This document shows positions 10,307 through 21,000 of a stretch of 64,000 bases of DNA, piece after piece; position 1 is the stretch's first letter, and each line of letters opens with the position of its first letter. Position numbers and translations under genes: made by a program. This DNA comes from Calendula officinalis. Lineage: Eukaryota > Streptophyta > Magnoliopsida > Asterales > Asteraceae. The DNA is taken from positions 29,227,764-29,291,763 of the forward strand of contig OY970829.1 of NCBI GenBank assembly GCA_963853835.1, written 5' to 3'. The notes beneath the pieces are model-generated. The model was not told the DNA's origin. It saw only the letters and a program-made list of their open reading frames with translations, and ran no database searches.

Positions 10307-12124
10307 TCATCATATTGATGATTTAATTAGCAAGTTCTTTGTAAAAAGGAGCAATAAATTCGTATTTTTTTGGCCTAATGGTTGCGCCGATCGGACAAAG
10401 ACCCCTATGGTTCTTTGTTTTTAATTTTCGTAAATTTGTTTTTATATGGGGTTAAAAATTTGATTTTTGGGAACCTTAATTGCTACTAGTTACAAAAACT
10501 TAAAATAAAAAATTAATCTTGTTTATTGAATTTTTTTTATTTGGCTTGACTTTTTATATTAATTGTTAATTTTTCATATGACAAAACATGTATTTTTGCC
10601 ATATCCCAAGCCAAAACCTAGTCAAATGTTGATTGATTGTGTCAAACCGATGAAAACCTAGACCCATTTTGTGTTGTGAATGAATATGTTGTGATTGATT
10701 GTTGTTTGGAAAAGCCATGTTTGGCTCTTGTTGTAATTTCAATTTTTATTTATTTTTAGTTCCAATTTTTGGGGCAAATTTCAGTTGTAAATGTATTAGA
10801 ATAGTTGATTTTTTATTACTTTTATCACTTGTAATTTGTTGACCAAGAATGATGAAAAAATTGAAGAAAAACAAGATTTTCGGCACCTCCTGCGCAGCTG
10901 CACAAAAATGAGAACTGTAGGAGTTCCAAAACTCCGTTGGACCTAAAACCACCGCCACAATTTCCGTATCTCAAAGATCTAGAAACGTCAAGAAGGCCGG
11001 GAACACTGAAACTGGCGTTTTCTAGGGCGAATTTCACTCTGAACGAAGCAAAAACTTTTGGACAGATTCTTCACTTCACTGTTTTGGGTAATTTTGGGTT
11101 CGACTTGCTCTTGGAGCGAGTGGGAGCCCACTAGGTTTATGTTGGCCCGTTCAGGTTCATGTTAGCCCGTCCCCTAGTTTGACCCTTCGGTCCATCGTGA
11201 TGAATCACGTGACCGAACTTAGGTTATCATCGGTCGAGGTTTTGCACAAATTGTGTTGCATGTTTTTTTTATATGTTTGTGGTTGTGACATAATTTCTAT
11301 ATGATACAAATAATAAAACAATTAAAAATATGAGATTCTGGACACAAACATTAAAACATCCAAAATTTTAATCATCTCTGATTATCTGTTAATCATTGAT
11401 GATTACTCTTTAATCTAAACTTGTCTTTTGAGATTAATACAATAAGTTTAAATATGATTTGAAACTTAAAAATTCCTTTTTAATCATCAATGATTATTTG
11501 TTAATCATTGATGATTATTTAATAATCCATGATTACTGTTTAATCATCAATGATTACTTGTTAATCATCGTTGATTACAGTTTAATCATTTATGATTATT
11601 CTTTAATCTAAAATTGTTTTTGAGATTAATACAAAAGTTTAAATATGATTTGAAACTTATAATTTAATAATCGCTAAAACGTTTTTACCGCTTATTAAAC
11701 CGACTTGTGAATTGTATGAATGAAGTACATGATTCATTCATATCTTAAATAAAAATTTTCTTAAAATTTTATACCTAAAATTTAAGTCACGCCGTCCAAT
11801 TGGGTGAAATCACTTGCTTCTACTTTTAAATTTACGTGAGACGTGGTTTGAATTTAGATCCGAGGTCGTTATTGTCTACGCGTGAGACCTAGATTTATAT
11901 TGACACGAGTTCACATTGGATGACTTAATCGAGTTAACGGTGAGACCTTGACACGAGGCGAAGATGCGACAAACATGCCACTTGACCCTAGATGCTTGCT
12001 CACTAGGTGTCATGAAGTCCCATAACTCTAAGAGTTGCACTTGTAATGCAATTGTTGATCGTCACCTACCTATTGGATCTATCATCACTAGCAGATCAAC
12101 TAGTGCGGTGATAGAACCTCAATA
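10307..12124 (+). mobile_element. non-coding copia leader (block A)
   Basis: The 1.8-kb stretch between the primer-binding site and the G2 insertion point. It is AT-rich with no recognisable protein. The short frames at 10746-11134 and 11964-12173 show no family features and keep no clear coding pattern. Its counterpart is 46788-48595. CAATA at 12120-12124 is the target site at which the G2 LTR begins. Confidence 0.75.
11364..11662. repeat. palindromic TAATCAT..ATGATTA repeats in copia leader
   Basis: About eight copies of a self-complementary motif of the TAATCATCAATGATTA type, spaced roughly 25 bp apart (11364-11605). They sit between two direct repeats that begin CTTTAATCTAAA (about 11408 and 11595), which themselves form a tandem duplication of about 187 bp. 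The same structure is at about 47838-48133. The function is unknown. It could form cruciforms or RNA hairpins in the element leader. Confidence 0.8.
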
Positions 12125-12860
12125 TGTAACATCCCAAAAATTATGGAAAATTTTAAAATTTTTAAATAAATAAATAATCATTTTCCCAAAAGTACAAGTA
12201 AACAAACGGTCCCATCTCATTTAAAATAAAAATAAACCGTCTCATGGTTTTTAAATGCGGAATAAATAAAATAATTGTTTTAAAAACATTTGACTCAAAA
12301 TAAAATAATAGTTTTAAAAACATTTGACTCAAAATAAACGTTTGGAATTCAAATCCTTAAAAGCTCATCGAGTAACAGCTCATCCAGTGCACTTGCTCCA
12401 TTACCTAAAAAATGTGGGGGGAGTGTTTGGGGTCAGCCACCACTGAGTGAATAATATCAAAATAAACAAATAAATACAAACAACTCAAGTCACATAAGTG
12501 ATCCCTAGAGACTCTACTCAATTCTCAATTACTCAAATTTATTTCTCAGATTTTAGTACTCGGATTTTAATTATATAGCGCGCTAGTGTGACTTGAGCCG
12601 AGAGATCAACCTCGACCCGCCTCACACCATCTCAAGGCTCAACACCTGTACTCTTCGGTGTTGAGTCAAAACGTATGGCACCAGTACTCTTCGGTGCCAA
12701 GACAAACATCTGACACCAGTGGTCTTCGGTGTCAAGTCAAGTATAATTATGTTTAATGTTTTAACTTAAGAACTCAGAACTCAGATAACTCAGTAAACAG
12801 ATAACTCAGATTACAGATAACTCAGATAAATCGCACAATCAATACTCAAGCTCAATCAAC
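12125..12860 (-). mobile_element. truncated G2-family LTR (736 bp)
   Basis: Starts TGTAACATCCC directly after CAATA, exactly as the G2 LTR does at 48596, and runs colinear with it for 736 bp. It then breaks at CTCAATCAAC and continues into G3 gag sequence. It includes the triple hairpin block (12630-12740) and a TTTTTTAG|GTAATGG acceptor-like site near 12400 on the minus strand. It is a duplicate of the G2 insertion end, not a separate insertion. Confidence 0.92.
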
Positions 12861-13620
12861 CTTCTCATTGCATCATCAGTCAACCTTGTTGCACGATTCA
12901 CAGCATCTTCGAATGTTGTCGGTTCAGAAGCAATAACATGAGTACGAATAAGATCATGAAGAGCTTGAAGATACTTTTCAATACGCTTGAATTCAGGAGA
13001 AACCATATGAGGAATGAGACGAGCGAGTTCTTGAAACTTAGTTGTGTAGGTAACAATATCAGATCCAACCATGGACAGGTTCCATAGTTCCACTTCAACT
13101 TTTTGTAGCTCTCTCCTTGGACAAAACTTCTGAGTTAACTGATCCTTGAACGTATCCCAAGTCATAGCATCAACAGTTGCACGACCTAAGACTTGCACTT
13201 GAGAATTCCACCAGGACAACGCTTCCTTGGACAACGTACTAGCAGCAAACTTCGTCATATTCTCAGGGGCACATTGAATGACACTGAAAATGGATTCCAC
13301 CTTCTCAATCCAGTGGATGATAGAAATAGCACCTTCAGATCCAGAGTAGGTCGGAGGATGACAGGACGTAAAGGTCTTATAGGATTGACCTTGACGATTG
13401 GGATCTGAAGTTTAAACAAATAAGGAAAGAAAATGAACGATGGGTTAAAATAAAATGGAATAAATGAATCTTCTTTCATGGAGTCGAATAATATACCGTT
13501 GTTTCCCACATTAGATGCACCAGCGGCATTTCCTCTTGCAGCGTTCATTTGAGCCATTGCTTCAGCGATTCGGCGTTCCACCATTTGTTCGACAGTCTCA
13601 GCGTTTCCTCCTCGAGCCAT
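12839..13620 (-). pseudogene. Ty3/gypsy gag (capsid part), truncated, with predicted intron
   Basis: Gag would form the capsid of the retrotransposon particle. Exon 1 (13620-13497) encodes 41 residues, beginning MARGGNAETVEQMVERRIAE. Exon 2 (13404 onward) encodes the plant gypsy capsid core: a PPTYSGSEGA start, then a WIEKVESIF segment, an EALSWWNSQVQ motif near the centre, and further on TWDTFKDQLTQKF and LIPHMV. Read without splicing, the frame shifts between the two. Removing 13405-13496 (GT...AG) rejoins them in frame, giving about 229 codons. The last seven codons and the stop come from the fused G2 LTR. The zinc knuckle and all of pol are lost. The element cannot be autonomous. Confidence 0.85.
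13405..13496 (-). other. predicted 92-nt intron in G3 gag
   Basis: On the minus strand the donor is AACAACG|GTATAT and the acceptor is TTTAAACTTCAG|ATCCC. The segment is T-rich and 92 nt long, typical of a short plant intron. Splicing keeps one continuous gag frame across the junction, with a GAT codon formed from G plus AT. A simple frameshift mutation would not be expected to leave consensus splice sites at both ends. Confidence 0.75.
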
Positions 13621-13990
13621 TGATGAGTTGCTGATACAAATAATATGATAAGAAATTTAAGAAGTGAATAATGTAGGAGGACTATAAGGAAAATATATAC
13701 TTATAATAAGGATCAAAGAATAGATATACAATTGGCATAATAGTAGTAGTAGACGTAGATATAACTAGTCGTAATTATAGTAGTAGTAGTAGAGACGTAT
13801 AGAAAATACAATTTATAAGAACAATAGAAATTACTAAAATATCACTTTACTAAACACATTCCTAATACATAATAGTTTTAAAACTTGGGCATATACGCCA
13901 ATACTAAAGAACAAAAATACTAAAATAGCTAACATAAAATCTAACAATAGTAAATAGGAAAACAAATATAGACGATACGTAGATGACTAA
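13621..13990. other. non-coding spacer in G3 leader
   Basis: AT-rich spacer between the short frame and gag, with an (AGT)n-like microsatellite near 13741-13790. A minus-strand acceptor-like TTGTATCAG lies just before the gag start, so part of this may be spliced from the leader. I see no gene. Confidence 0.55.
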
Positions 13991-14299
13991 TCATCCTCTT
14001 CTGGCTGCTGGTCGTTTTCTTGTCGTCATGTAGAGTTCACCATCCTTCACCAGTCGATAGAGATAAGGACGCTCTCCAGGCTTGAGGTCAGGGGGTCCAT
14101 TGGGGTACACCGGGACATGAGGCTGAGTAGGATGAAACCAATCTGCTGACGATATTGGAAAAGGTGTCGGTATAAACACTGGCCTTGGAGACGAAGGAGG
14201 CGTAGCACGTCTTCTAGACGTGGCGGTACCCTGATCACTGTCGTACTCTGGTTCTGGCGTAATATCAATAACACTTGCTGACGACATTCTACTAGGCAC
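13991..14299 (-). CDS. short unrecognised frame between LTR and gag of G3
   Basis: A 102-codon frame beginning MPSRMSSASVIDITPEPEYD. It is rich in Pro, Ser and Arg, with a basic tail (KRPAARRG). It has no membrane segment and no family motif I can name. It lies just downstream of the primer-binding site and upstream of gag in element orientation, so it may be an upstream frame of the element, an extra gag exon or chance. I found no in-frame splice joining it to gag. The function is unknown. Confidence 0.35.
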   Translation of the reverse strand: MPSRMSSASVIDITPEPEYDSDQGTATSRRRATPPSSPRPVFIPTPFPISSADWFHPTQPHVPVYPNGPPDLKPGERPYLYRLVKDGELYMTTRKRPAARRG

Positions 14300-14526
14300 G
14301 ACGCATAAAAATTTATTAGATTAGGAAATTTTAAAGCTCGCTGACGAATACTAACTATAACACTAAGGCAAAACTAACTAAGGCAAATGTTCTAAACTAA
14401 GAACAATGGAACTTCAGGATATGAGACTGAGCATGCCATGATTATTTTGATTTTTATAAAAGTGTTTGTTTTTCCCAAAAATCTTTTGTAGTTATAGACT
14501 AGGCTTGCTAATTCACTATAACTTAA

Positions 14527-14537
14527 GCTCTATACCA
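14527..14537 (-). other. degenerate primer-binding site of G3
   Basis: The minus strand reads TGGTATAGAGC, which is TGGTATCAGAGC with one base lost. It sits three bases from the LTR end at 14541, on the interior side. The position and match to initiator tRNA-Met complement mark 14541-17203 as the 5' LTR in minus orientation. Confidence 0.75.
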
Positions 14538-14829
14538 CTCTGTCACACCCCGCCAAAAAATGAGTTTTACTTCATTTAAAATGTTTTGCGGAAGAACGAA
14601 GGTGTAACGTTCATGACAACATAGCAAAAATTAAGTAAACAAACAACCACGCAATGACGAAAAATAAAGGTTTGTTTCACTTTCCAAAAGTAGAAAGTTT
14701 CCAAAAATAGTAAGTTTCCTAAAATAGAAATTGTTTGAAATGAAATGATTGTTCGTAAACTTAATGTTTAATCATGGCTCACGACAATCCCAATGCTCAT
14801 ATCCTCCAAAGTCCACTGCACCTAATTAC

Positions 14830-15475
14830 CTGGAAAAACATATATAGTAAAAGGGTCAACAATAATGTTGAGTGAATCCACAGGGTTAAAGTAAAGTGTA
14901 AGGTAAGTAAATGTTTTTGCTACTCAAAATGTTTGTTATGAAAATGGTTTATGACTGAAAATGTATAAGGTTCAACACTCATATGATATGAGAAGTAAAT
15001 ATGAAAAGTGAAGTGTAATTGTAGAATATCTATAATTACTAGTTTTGTTTATGAAAGTGTGTTGAACAAGTTGTTATGTTTGACATCGCATGAACTGTTA
15101 TCCCCAACAGGTAGCTAGTCTATTGAGTTAATATACCAACCCCTAAGTCCACAATCAACACTTCAACTCCAGTATGTTATTTTATTTTATGGATATACAC
15201 TCCCGGAAATGTCTTGGATAAACCAAGTAATGATCAAACGTTGTTGGGAGGATGAGCGTCAGCCAATAGTACTATCTGCATATCCATGGTCTAGATCCAC
15301 TAGCTAATGATTGCTGGTAACCTTAGTCTGGCATAATAATTGTTTGTCATGCCAATGCGATAATGAAAATGTAAAGTTGTTGTACAGTCATAGTAAAACA
15401 GTAGCAGTTGTGTTTATGTTTTCCACCCCAAAGTTTATAAAAACAGTAAAAGAGTAAAGGGGTCTGTGGACTCAC
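14830..15475 (-). other. predicted LTR leader intron of G3 with hairpins
   Basis: The minus-strand donor is GCCAG|GTGAGT and the acceptor is TTTTTCCAG|GTAATTAGG, 646 nt apart. Inside are short inverted repeats CTGTT/AACAG (15095-15110), CTTGG/CCAAG (15213-15227), GGCAT/ATGCC (15330-15353) and a longer-range ATGGATAT/ATATCCAT pair (15189-15287). The exon after the acceptor contains GTGCAGTGGA, which resembles the sequence after the matching acceptor in G2. Confidence 0.5.
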
Positions 15476-15671
15476 CTGGCAAAGCTTAGCGGCAAATGCT
15501 TAGACATAGGAATCCTTTGGAGACTCCTAGCTTCCTAAATGATTTAACTAATGATTAGACTAAGCTAACACAGGCGATTCTATATACGATATAAGTTAAG
15601 CATTATGTATTTCATGTTATGTTTTGTTTTGTGACATCGAATGAATTTGGGTTATTGGACCTTAATAGGTC

Positions 15672-15900
15672 GAAATGAAATGAAATGAAATGAAATGGAC
15701 TTCGAAATGAAATGAAATGAAATGGGCTTGGGTTAGGCTTATTGGGCCTAGATTGGGCCTAATGGGCCTAATGGGCTTAATGGCTTAATGGGGCTTAATG
15801 GGCCATTGGGTTGGGCCACTTGGGCCTCTTATTGGGCTTAGGTCCACTTAGATTGGGCCATGGATTGGGCTTGGCCCAATTGGGTTCGGTTTGGTTAGGT
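15672..15900. repeat. GAAAT microsatellite and TGGGCC-rich tract in G3 LTR
   Basis: Two short blocks of (GAAAT)n lie at 15672-15723. They are followed by dense irregular repeats of TGGGCC, TGGGCTT and AATGGGC to about 15900 and, thinner, to 16010. TGGGCC is also a known plant promoter motif class, but the repetition here looks like local slippage. Confidence 0.7.
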
Positions 15901-16727
15901 TTGGGCCAAAGGTTTGGGCTTTGGTCCAAATGGGCTTGGATACTAATGGGCCAACTAAGGTTTGGGCCCGATGGACTAAACTAGATCGATATGGGCCAAG
16001 TACGGGCCTTAGCCCGATTGGTATTCGGGTTTGGGTACACGGTTTGGGTCAAGATCCGGCCTTGACCCGGTTTGACTTATTAGTCAACAAAAGTCAACAC
16101 TTGGGTTCTAGATTTCGGCTAGGGTTTAGGGTATACTATAACTCGGTCAACCAAAGTCAACTATGGTCAATCTAGCTATCAAATGGTCAAATAGTCAATC
16201 ATGGAAGTCGATTAGGGTTAGGGTTCGGTTAGGGTTTGACCTAGGGTTGGCCGAATGGACAAAACCCTACGGGTTCTAGCTAGATCGAGTCTAGATCGGC
16301 TTGATCAAGGTTTGGGTGTATAGATCGGGTATAGTTCGAGTCTAGGGTTCTAGATCTAAGGTGTTTCGGTCATTCTAGGGTAGATCTAGGGTTCTCGGAA
16401 ACGAATCAAGGCAAGGAATACAACAATCAACGATTCACTATCAAGGGACAATGCATGCTACGGTTTATTGGTGTTTAGGGTTTATACCGAGACCAAATGG
16501 CCTTGGCCATGGTCTCGGGTTCAAGCTACAAACCGAAACAATCAAAGAAGGAACAAGCAAGAAGGTTTTTGTATCATACCTGGGGATCTAGTCGAACAAG
16601 ATCAAGAAACCGAGAAGAGGAAGTGTGCGGATTGCTTGATGATCGACGAACAAGGGGGGTTTCGGTTTTGGGGTTTGGCCGAATACACAAGGAGCAAAAT
16701 AGGGTTTAATGGTTGGTTTAAGCAAGG

Positions 16728-16735
16728 TATTTATA
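16728..16735 (-). promoter_or_regulatory. putative TATA box of G3 LTR
   Basis: TATAAATA on the minus strand (context CCTATAAATACC), about 470 bp inside the LTR outer end. This placement would give a U3 of about 500 bp and a long R-U5 leader containing the predicted intron. Confidence 0.5.
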
Positions 16736-17385
16736 GGATAAGCATCTAGGGTTTAGAGTAGAGTTTGAGTGATACAAGGATTCATTCAAATTGTGGATGG
16801 ATAGGATCAAACAAAATTCAACCTCACCCCTAAGAGGGTTCGGCCGAATGGAGTAGGCAACAAGCAAGGTAAAGCCGGCCACATGGTGGTCGGTCAAAAG
16901 ATCAAGGTGTCGGCTTAGACGGTTTATTCAATTCGAGTAACGTATGATTTAATTTGTTACGTTTATTGTTTAACTAGAAAGTTATTGTTTTAGAAATGAT
17001 TTTAGCTCAAAGTGTGTCACCATAAGTAAATAAAATGTTGTGTTGACCAAAATAGTCAAACACTAATGTATGGTGCAAAATATGTATGTTTGTTGTGTGT
17101 AAGGAATGCCAAAAATAGAAATGTCTAAAAATAGAAACTTTCTATATGAGGAAAGTTCTAGAAATGAAATGAAGTTACATACCAGAAATATCGAGTTGTC
17201 ACACTTGAGCCTTGAGCCTTGAGCCTTGAGACTTGAGACTTGAGCCTTGAGCCTTGAGACTTGAGCCTTTACCCTTGACCCTTGAGTGTTGAGCCTTGAG
17301 CCTTGACTTTTGAGTCTTGAGCCTTGAGCCGTGACTTGAGCCTTGAGCCTTGAGCCTCTAGCTTTGAGCCTTAAGCCTTTTGCCT

Positions 17386-20300
17386 TGAGTCCTGACCCTT
17401 GAGCCGTGACTTGAGCCTTGATCTTTGAGCCTTGAGCCTTGAGCCTTGAGCCTTGAGCCTTGAGCCTTGAGCCTTGAGCCTTGAGCCTTGAGCCTTGAGC
17501 CTGGAGCCTTGAGCCTCGAGCCCTGAGCCTTGAGCCTTGAGTCTTGAGCCTTGAGCCTTGAGCCTTGAGCCTTGAGCTTTGAGACTTGATACTTTTGCCT
17601 TGAGTCCTGACCCTTGAGCCGTGACTTGAGCCTTGATCCATGATCCTTGAGCCTTGAGCCTTGAGCCTTGAACCTTGAACCTTGATCCTTGAGCCTTGAA
17701 CCTTGTGCCTTGAGCATTTTTCCTTTTGCCTTGAACCTGGAGCCTTGAGCCTTAAGCCTTGAACCTTGAACGTTGAGCCTTGGGCCTTGAGCCTTGAGCC
17801 TTGAGCCTTGAGCCTTGAGCCTTGAGCCTTGAGCCTTGAGCCTTGAGCCCTGAGCCTTGAGCCTTGAGCCTTGAGCCTGGAGCCTTGAGCCTTGAGGCTT
17901 GAGCCTTGATCCTTGAGCCTCGAGCCTTGAGCCTTAAGCCTTGAGCCTTAACCCTTGAGCCTTGAGCCTTGACCCTTGAGCCTTGAGCCTTGAGACATGA
18001 GCCTTGACCATTGACCCTTGACCCTTGAGTGTTGAGCCTTGAGCCTTGAGCCTTGAGCCTTGAGCATTGAGCCTTGAGCCTTGAGCCTTGAGCCTTGAGC
18101 CTTGAGCCTTTTTCCTTGAACCTTGAACCTTGAGCCTTGAGCCTTAAGCCTTTGTCCTTGAGCCTTGAGGCTCGAGCACTGTGAGCCTTGATCCAAGAGC
18201 CTTGAGCCTTGAGCCTTGACCCTTGAGCCTTGAGCCTTGAGCCTTGAGCCTTGAGAGTTGAGCCTCGAGCCTTGAGGCTTGAGCCTTGAGCCTTGAGCCT
18301 TGAGCCTTGAGCCTTGAGCCTTGAGCCTGGAGCCTTGAGCCTTGAGCCTTGAGCCTCGAGCCTCGAGCCTCGGGCCTCGAGCCTCGAGCATCGAGCCTTG
18401 ACCCTTGACCCTTTACCCTTGACCCTTTAGCCTTGAGCCTTGAACCTTGAGCCTTGAGCCTTTTTCCTTGAACCTGGAGCCTGGAGCCTGGAGCCTTGAG
18501 CCTTGAGCCTTGAGCCTTGAGCCTTGAGCCTTGAGCCTTGAGCCTTGAGCCTTGAGCCTTGAGCCTTGAGACTTGAGCCTCTAGCTTTGAGCCTTAAGCC
18601 TTTTGCCTTGAGTCCTGACCCTTGAGCCGTGACTTGAGCCTTGAGCCTTGAACCTTGAGCCTTGAGCCTTGAGCCTTGAGCCTTGAGCCTTGAGCCTTGA
18701 GCCTAGAGCCTGGAGCCTGGAGCCTTGAGCCTCGAGCCCTGAGCCTTGAGCCTTGAGTCTTGAGCCTTGAGCCTTGAGCCTTGAGACTTGAGCCTTTTGC
18801 CTTGAGTCCTGACCCTTGAGCCGTGACTTGAGCCTTGATCCATGATCCTTGAGCCTTGAGCCTTGAACCTTGAACCTTGAGCCTTGAGCCTTGAACCTTG
18901 TGCCTTGAGCATTATGCCTTTTGCCTTGAACCTGGAGCCTTGAGCCTTAAGCCTTGAGCCTTGAACCTTGAACCTTGAACGTTGAGCCTTGAGCCTTGAG
19001 CCTTGAGCCCTTACCCTTGAGCCTCGAGCCTCGGGCCTCGAGCCTCGAGCCTCGAGCGTTGACCCTTGACCCTTTACCCTTGAGCCTTGAACCTTGAGCC
19101 TTGAGCCTTGAGCCTTGAGCCTTTTTCCATGAACCTTGAGCCTGGAGCCTGGAGCCTTGAGCCTTGAGCCTTGAGCCTTGAGCCTTGAGCCTTGAGCCTC
19201 TAGCTTTGAGCCTTAAGCCTTTTGCCTTGAGTCCTGACCCTTGAGCCGTGACTTGAGCCTTGATCTTTGAGCCTTGAGCCTTGAGCCTTGAGCCTTGAGC
19301 CTTGAGCCTTGAGCCTTGAGCCTTGAGCCTTGAGCCTTGAGCCTGGAGCCTTGAGCCTCGAGCCCTGAGCCTTGAGCCTTGAGTCTTGAGCCTTGAGCCT
19401 TGAGCCTTGAGCCTTGAGCTTTGAGACTTGATACTTTTGCCTTGAGTCCTGACCCTTGAGCCGTGACTTGAGCCTTGATCCATGATCCTTGAGCCTTGAG
19501 CCTTGAGCCTTGAACCTTGAACCTTGATCCTTGAGCCTTGAACCTTGTGCCTTGAGCATTTTTCCTTTTGCCTTGAACCTGGAGCCTTGAGCCTTAAGCC
19601 TTGAACCTTGAACGTTGAGCCTTGGGCCTTGAGCCTTGAGCCTTGAGCCTTGAGCCTTGAGCCTTGAGCCTTGAGCCTTGAGCCTTGAGCCTTGAGCCTT
19701 GAGCCTTGAGCCTTGAGCCTTGAGCCTTGAGCCTTGAGGCTTGAGCCTTGATCCTTGAGCCTCGAGCCTTGAGCCTTAAGCCTTGAGCCTTAACCCTTGA
19801 GCCTTGAGCCTTGACCCTTGAGCCTTGAGCCTTGAGACATGAGCCTTGACCATTGACCCTTGACCCTTGAGTGTTGAGCCTTGAGCCTGGAGCCTTGAGC
19901 CTTGAGCATTGAGCCTTGAGCCTTGAGCCTTGAGCCTTGAGCCTTGAGCCTTTTTCCTTGAACCTTGAACCTTGAGCCTTGAGCCTTAAGCCTTTGTCCT
20001 TGAGCCTTGAGGCTCGAGCACTGTGAGCCTTGATCCAAGAGCCTTGAGCCTTGAGCCTTGACCCTTGAGCCTTGAGCCTTGAGCCTTGAGCCTTGAGAGT
20101 TGAGCCTCGAGCCTTGAGCCTTGAGGCTTGAGCCTTGAGCCTTGAGCCTTGAGCCTTGAGCCTTGAGCCTTGAGCCTTGAGCCTGGAGCCTTGAGCCTTG
20201 AGCCTTGAGCCTTGAGCCTCGAGCCTCGAGCCTCTGGCCTCGAGCCTCGAGCATCGAGCCTTGACCCTTGACCCTTTACCCTTGACCCTTTAGCCTTGAG

Positions 20301-21000
20301 CCTTGAACCTTGAGCCTTTTTCCTTGAACCTGGAGCCTGGAGCCTTGAGCCTTGAGCCTTGAGCCTTGAGCCTTGAGCCTTGAGCCTTGAGCCTTGAGCC
20401 TTGAGCCTTGAGCCTTGAGCCTTGAGACTTGAGCCTCTAGCTTTGAGCCTTAAGCCTTTTGCCTTGAGTCCTGACCCTTGAGCCGTGACTTGAGCCTTGA
20501 GCCTTGAACCTTGAGCCTTGAGCCTTGAGCCTTGAGCCTTGAGCCTTGAGCCTTGAGCCTTGAGCCTAGAGCCTGGAGCCTGGAGCCTTGAGCCTCTAGC
20601 CCTGAGCCTTGAGCCTTGAGTCTTGAGCCTTGAGCCTTGAGCCTTGAGACTTGAGCCATTTGCCTTGAGTCCTGACCCTTGAGCCGTGACTTGAGCCTTG
20701 ATCCATGATCCTTGAGCCTTGAGCCTTGAACCTTGAACCTTGAGCCTTGAGCCTTGAACCTTGTGCCTTGAGCATTATGCCTTTTGCCTTGAACCTGGAG
20801 CCTTGAGCCTTAAGCCTTGAGCCTTGAACCTTGAACCTTGAACGTTGAGCCTTGGGCCTTGAGCCTTGAGCCCTGAGACTTGACCCTGGAGCTTCGATCC
20901 CTGAGCATTGAGCCTTGAGCCTTGAGCCTTGAGCCTTGAGCCTTGAGCCTTGAGCCTTGAGCTTTGAGCCTTGAGCCTTGAGCCTTGAGCCTTGAGTCAT
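17386..21000. repeat. higher-order repeat of about 1.85 kb in array 2
   Basis: Marker GAGTCCTGAC recurs at about 17386, 17602, 18609, 18806, 19226, 19444, 20467 and 20668. Matching positions are separated by 1840, 1842, 1858 and 1862 bases, so two successive units of about 1.85 kb are present with minor indels. Confidence 0.85.

Larger units (their letters stand above)
7181..12860. repeat. segmental duplication, block A (partner 43662-49331)
   Basis: Over 5.68 kb this block is almost identical to 43662-49331. It contains, in order, part of a G1-family LTR, the 90-bp minisatellite, a fragment of the L-family LTR, a complete C1-type copia 5' LTR, the copia leader and the first 736 bp of the G2 LTR next to its CAATA target site. 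The left edge is fused to satellite array 1 (the shared part begins TATGGATGAT at 7181). The right edge is fused to gypsy gag after CTCAATCAAC. At diagnostic sites the LTR piece matches the G1 3' LTR (42894-45241), not its 5' LTR, so the block was copied from that side. Confidence 0.93.
12861..17203 (-). mobile_element. G3: 5' half of a Ty3/gypsy element
   Basis: Reading on the minus strand the order is 5' LTR (17203 to 14541), a degenerate primer-binding site, a short frame (14299 to 13991) and gag (13620 to 12861). The element then stops in mid-gag at the fusion with block A. The nucleocapsid, protease, reverse transcriptase, integrase and 3' LTR are all missing. The outer LTR end touches heptamer array 2 directly, which suggests it originally inserted into the satellite. 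Confidence 0.88.
14541..17203 (-). mobile_element. G3 5' LTR, 2.66 kb
   Basis: Starts TGTCACACCCCGCC and ends GTTGTCACA at the edge of the heptamer array. It holds no convincing gene: the plus-strand frames at 15891-16175 and 16468-16749 run against element orientation through low-complexity TGGGCC sequence. It contains a minus-strand TATAAATA at 16728-16735, a splice-donor consensus at 15475, a hairpin cluster at 15095-15353 and an acceptor at 14830. The length is unusual (most plant LTRs are under 1.5 kb) but similar to G1 and G2. Confidence 0.88.

Noticed and set aside
10746..11134. Frames of 65-70 codons on both strands in the copia leader
   Set aside because: Overlap each other on opposite strands and vary in length between the duplicate blocks. 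No recognisable domain.
12898..13098. Second minus-strand frame over gag
   Set aside because: Out-of-frame shadow of the capsid coding sequence.
15891..16749. Plus-strand frames in the G3 LTR (94, 93 and 70 codons)
   Set aside because: Opposite to element orientation, within low-complexity TGGGCC sequence, no domain features.
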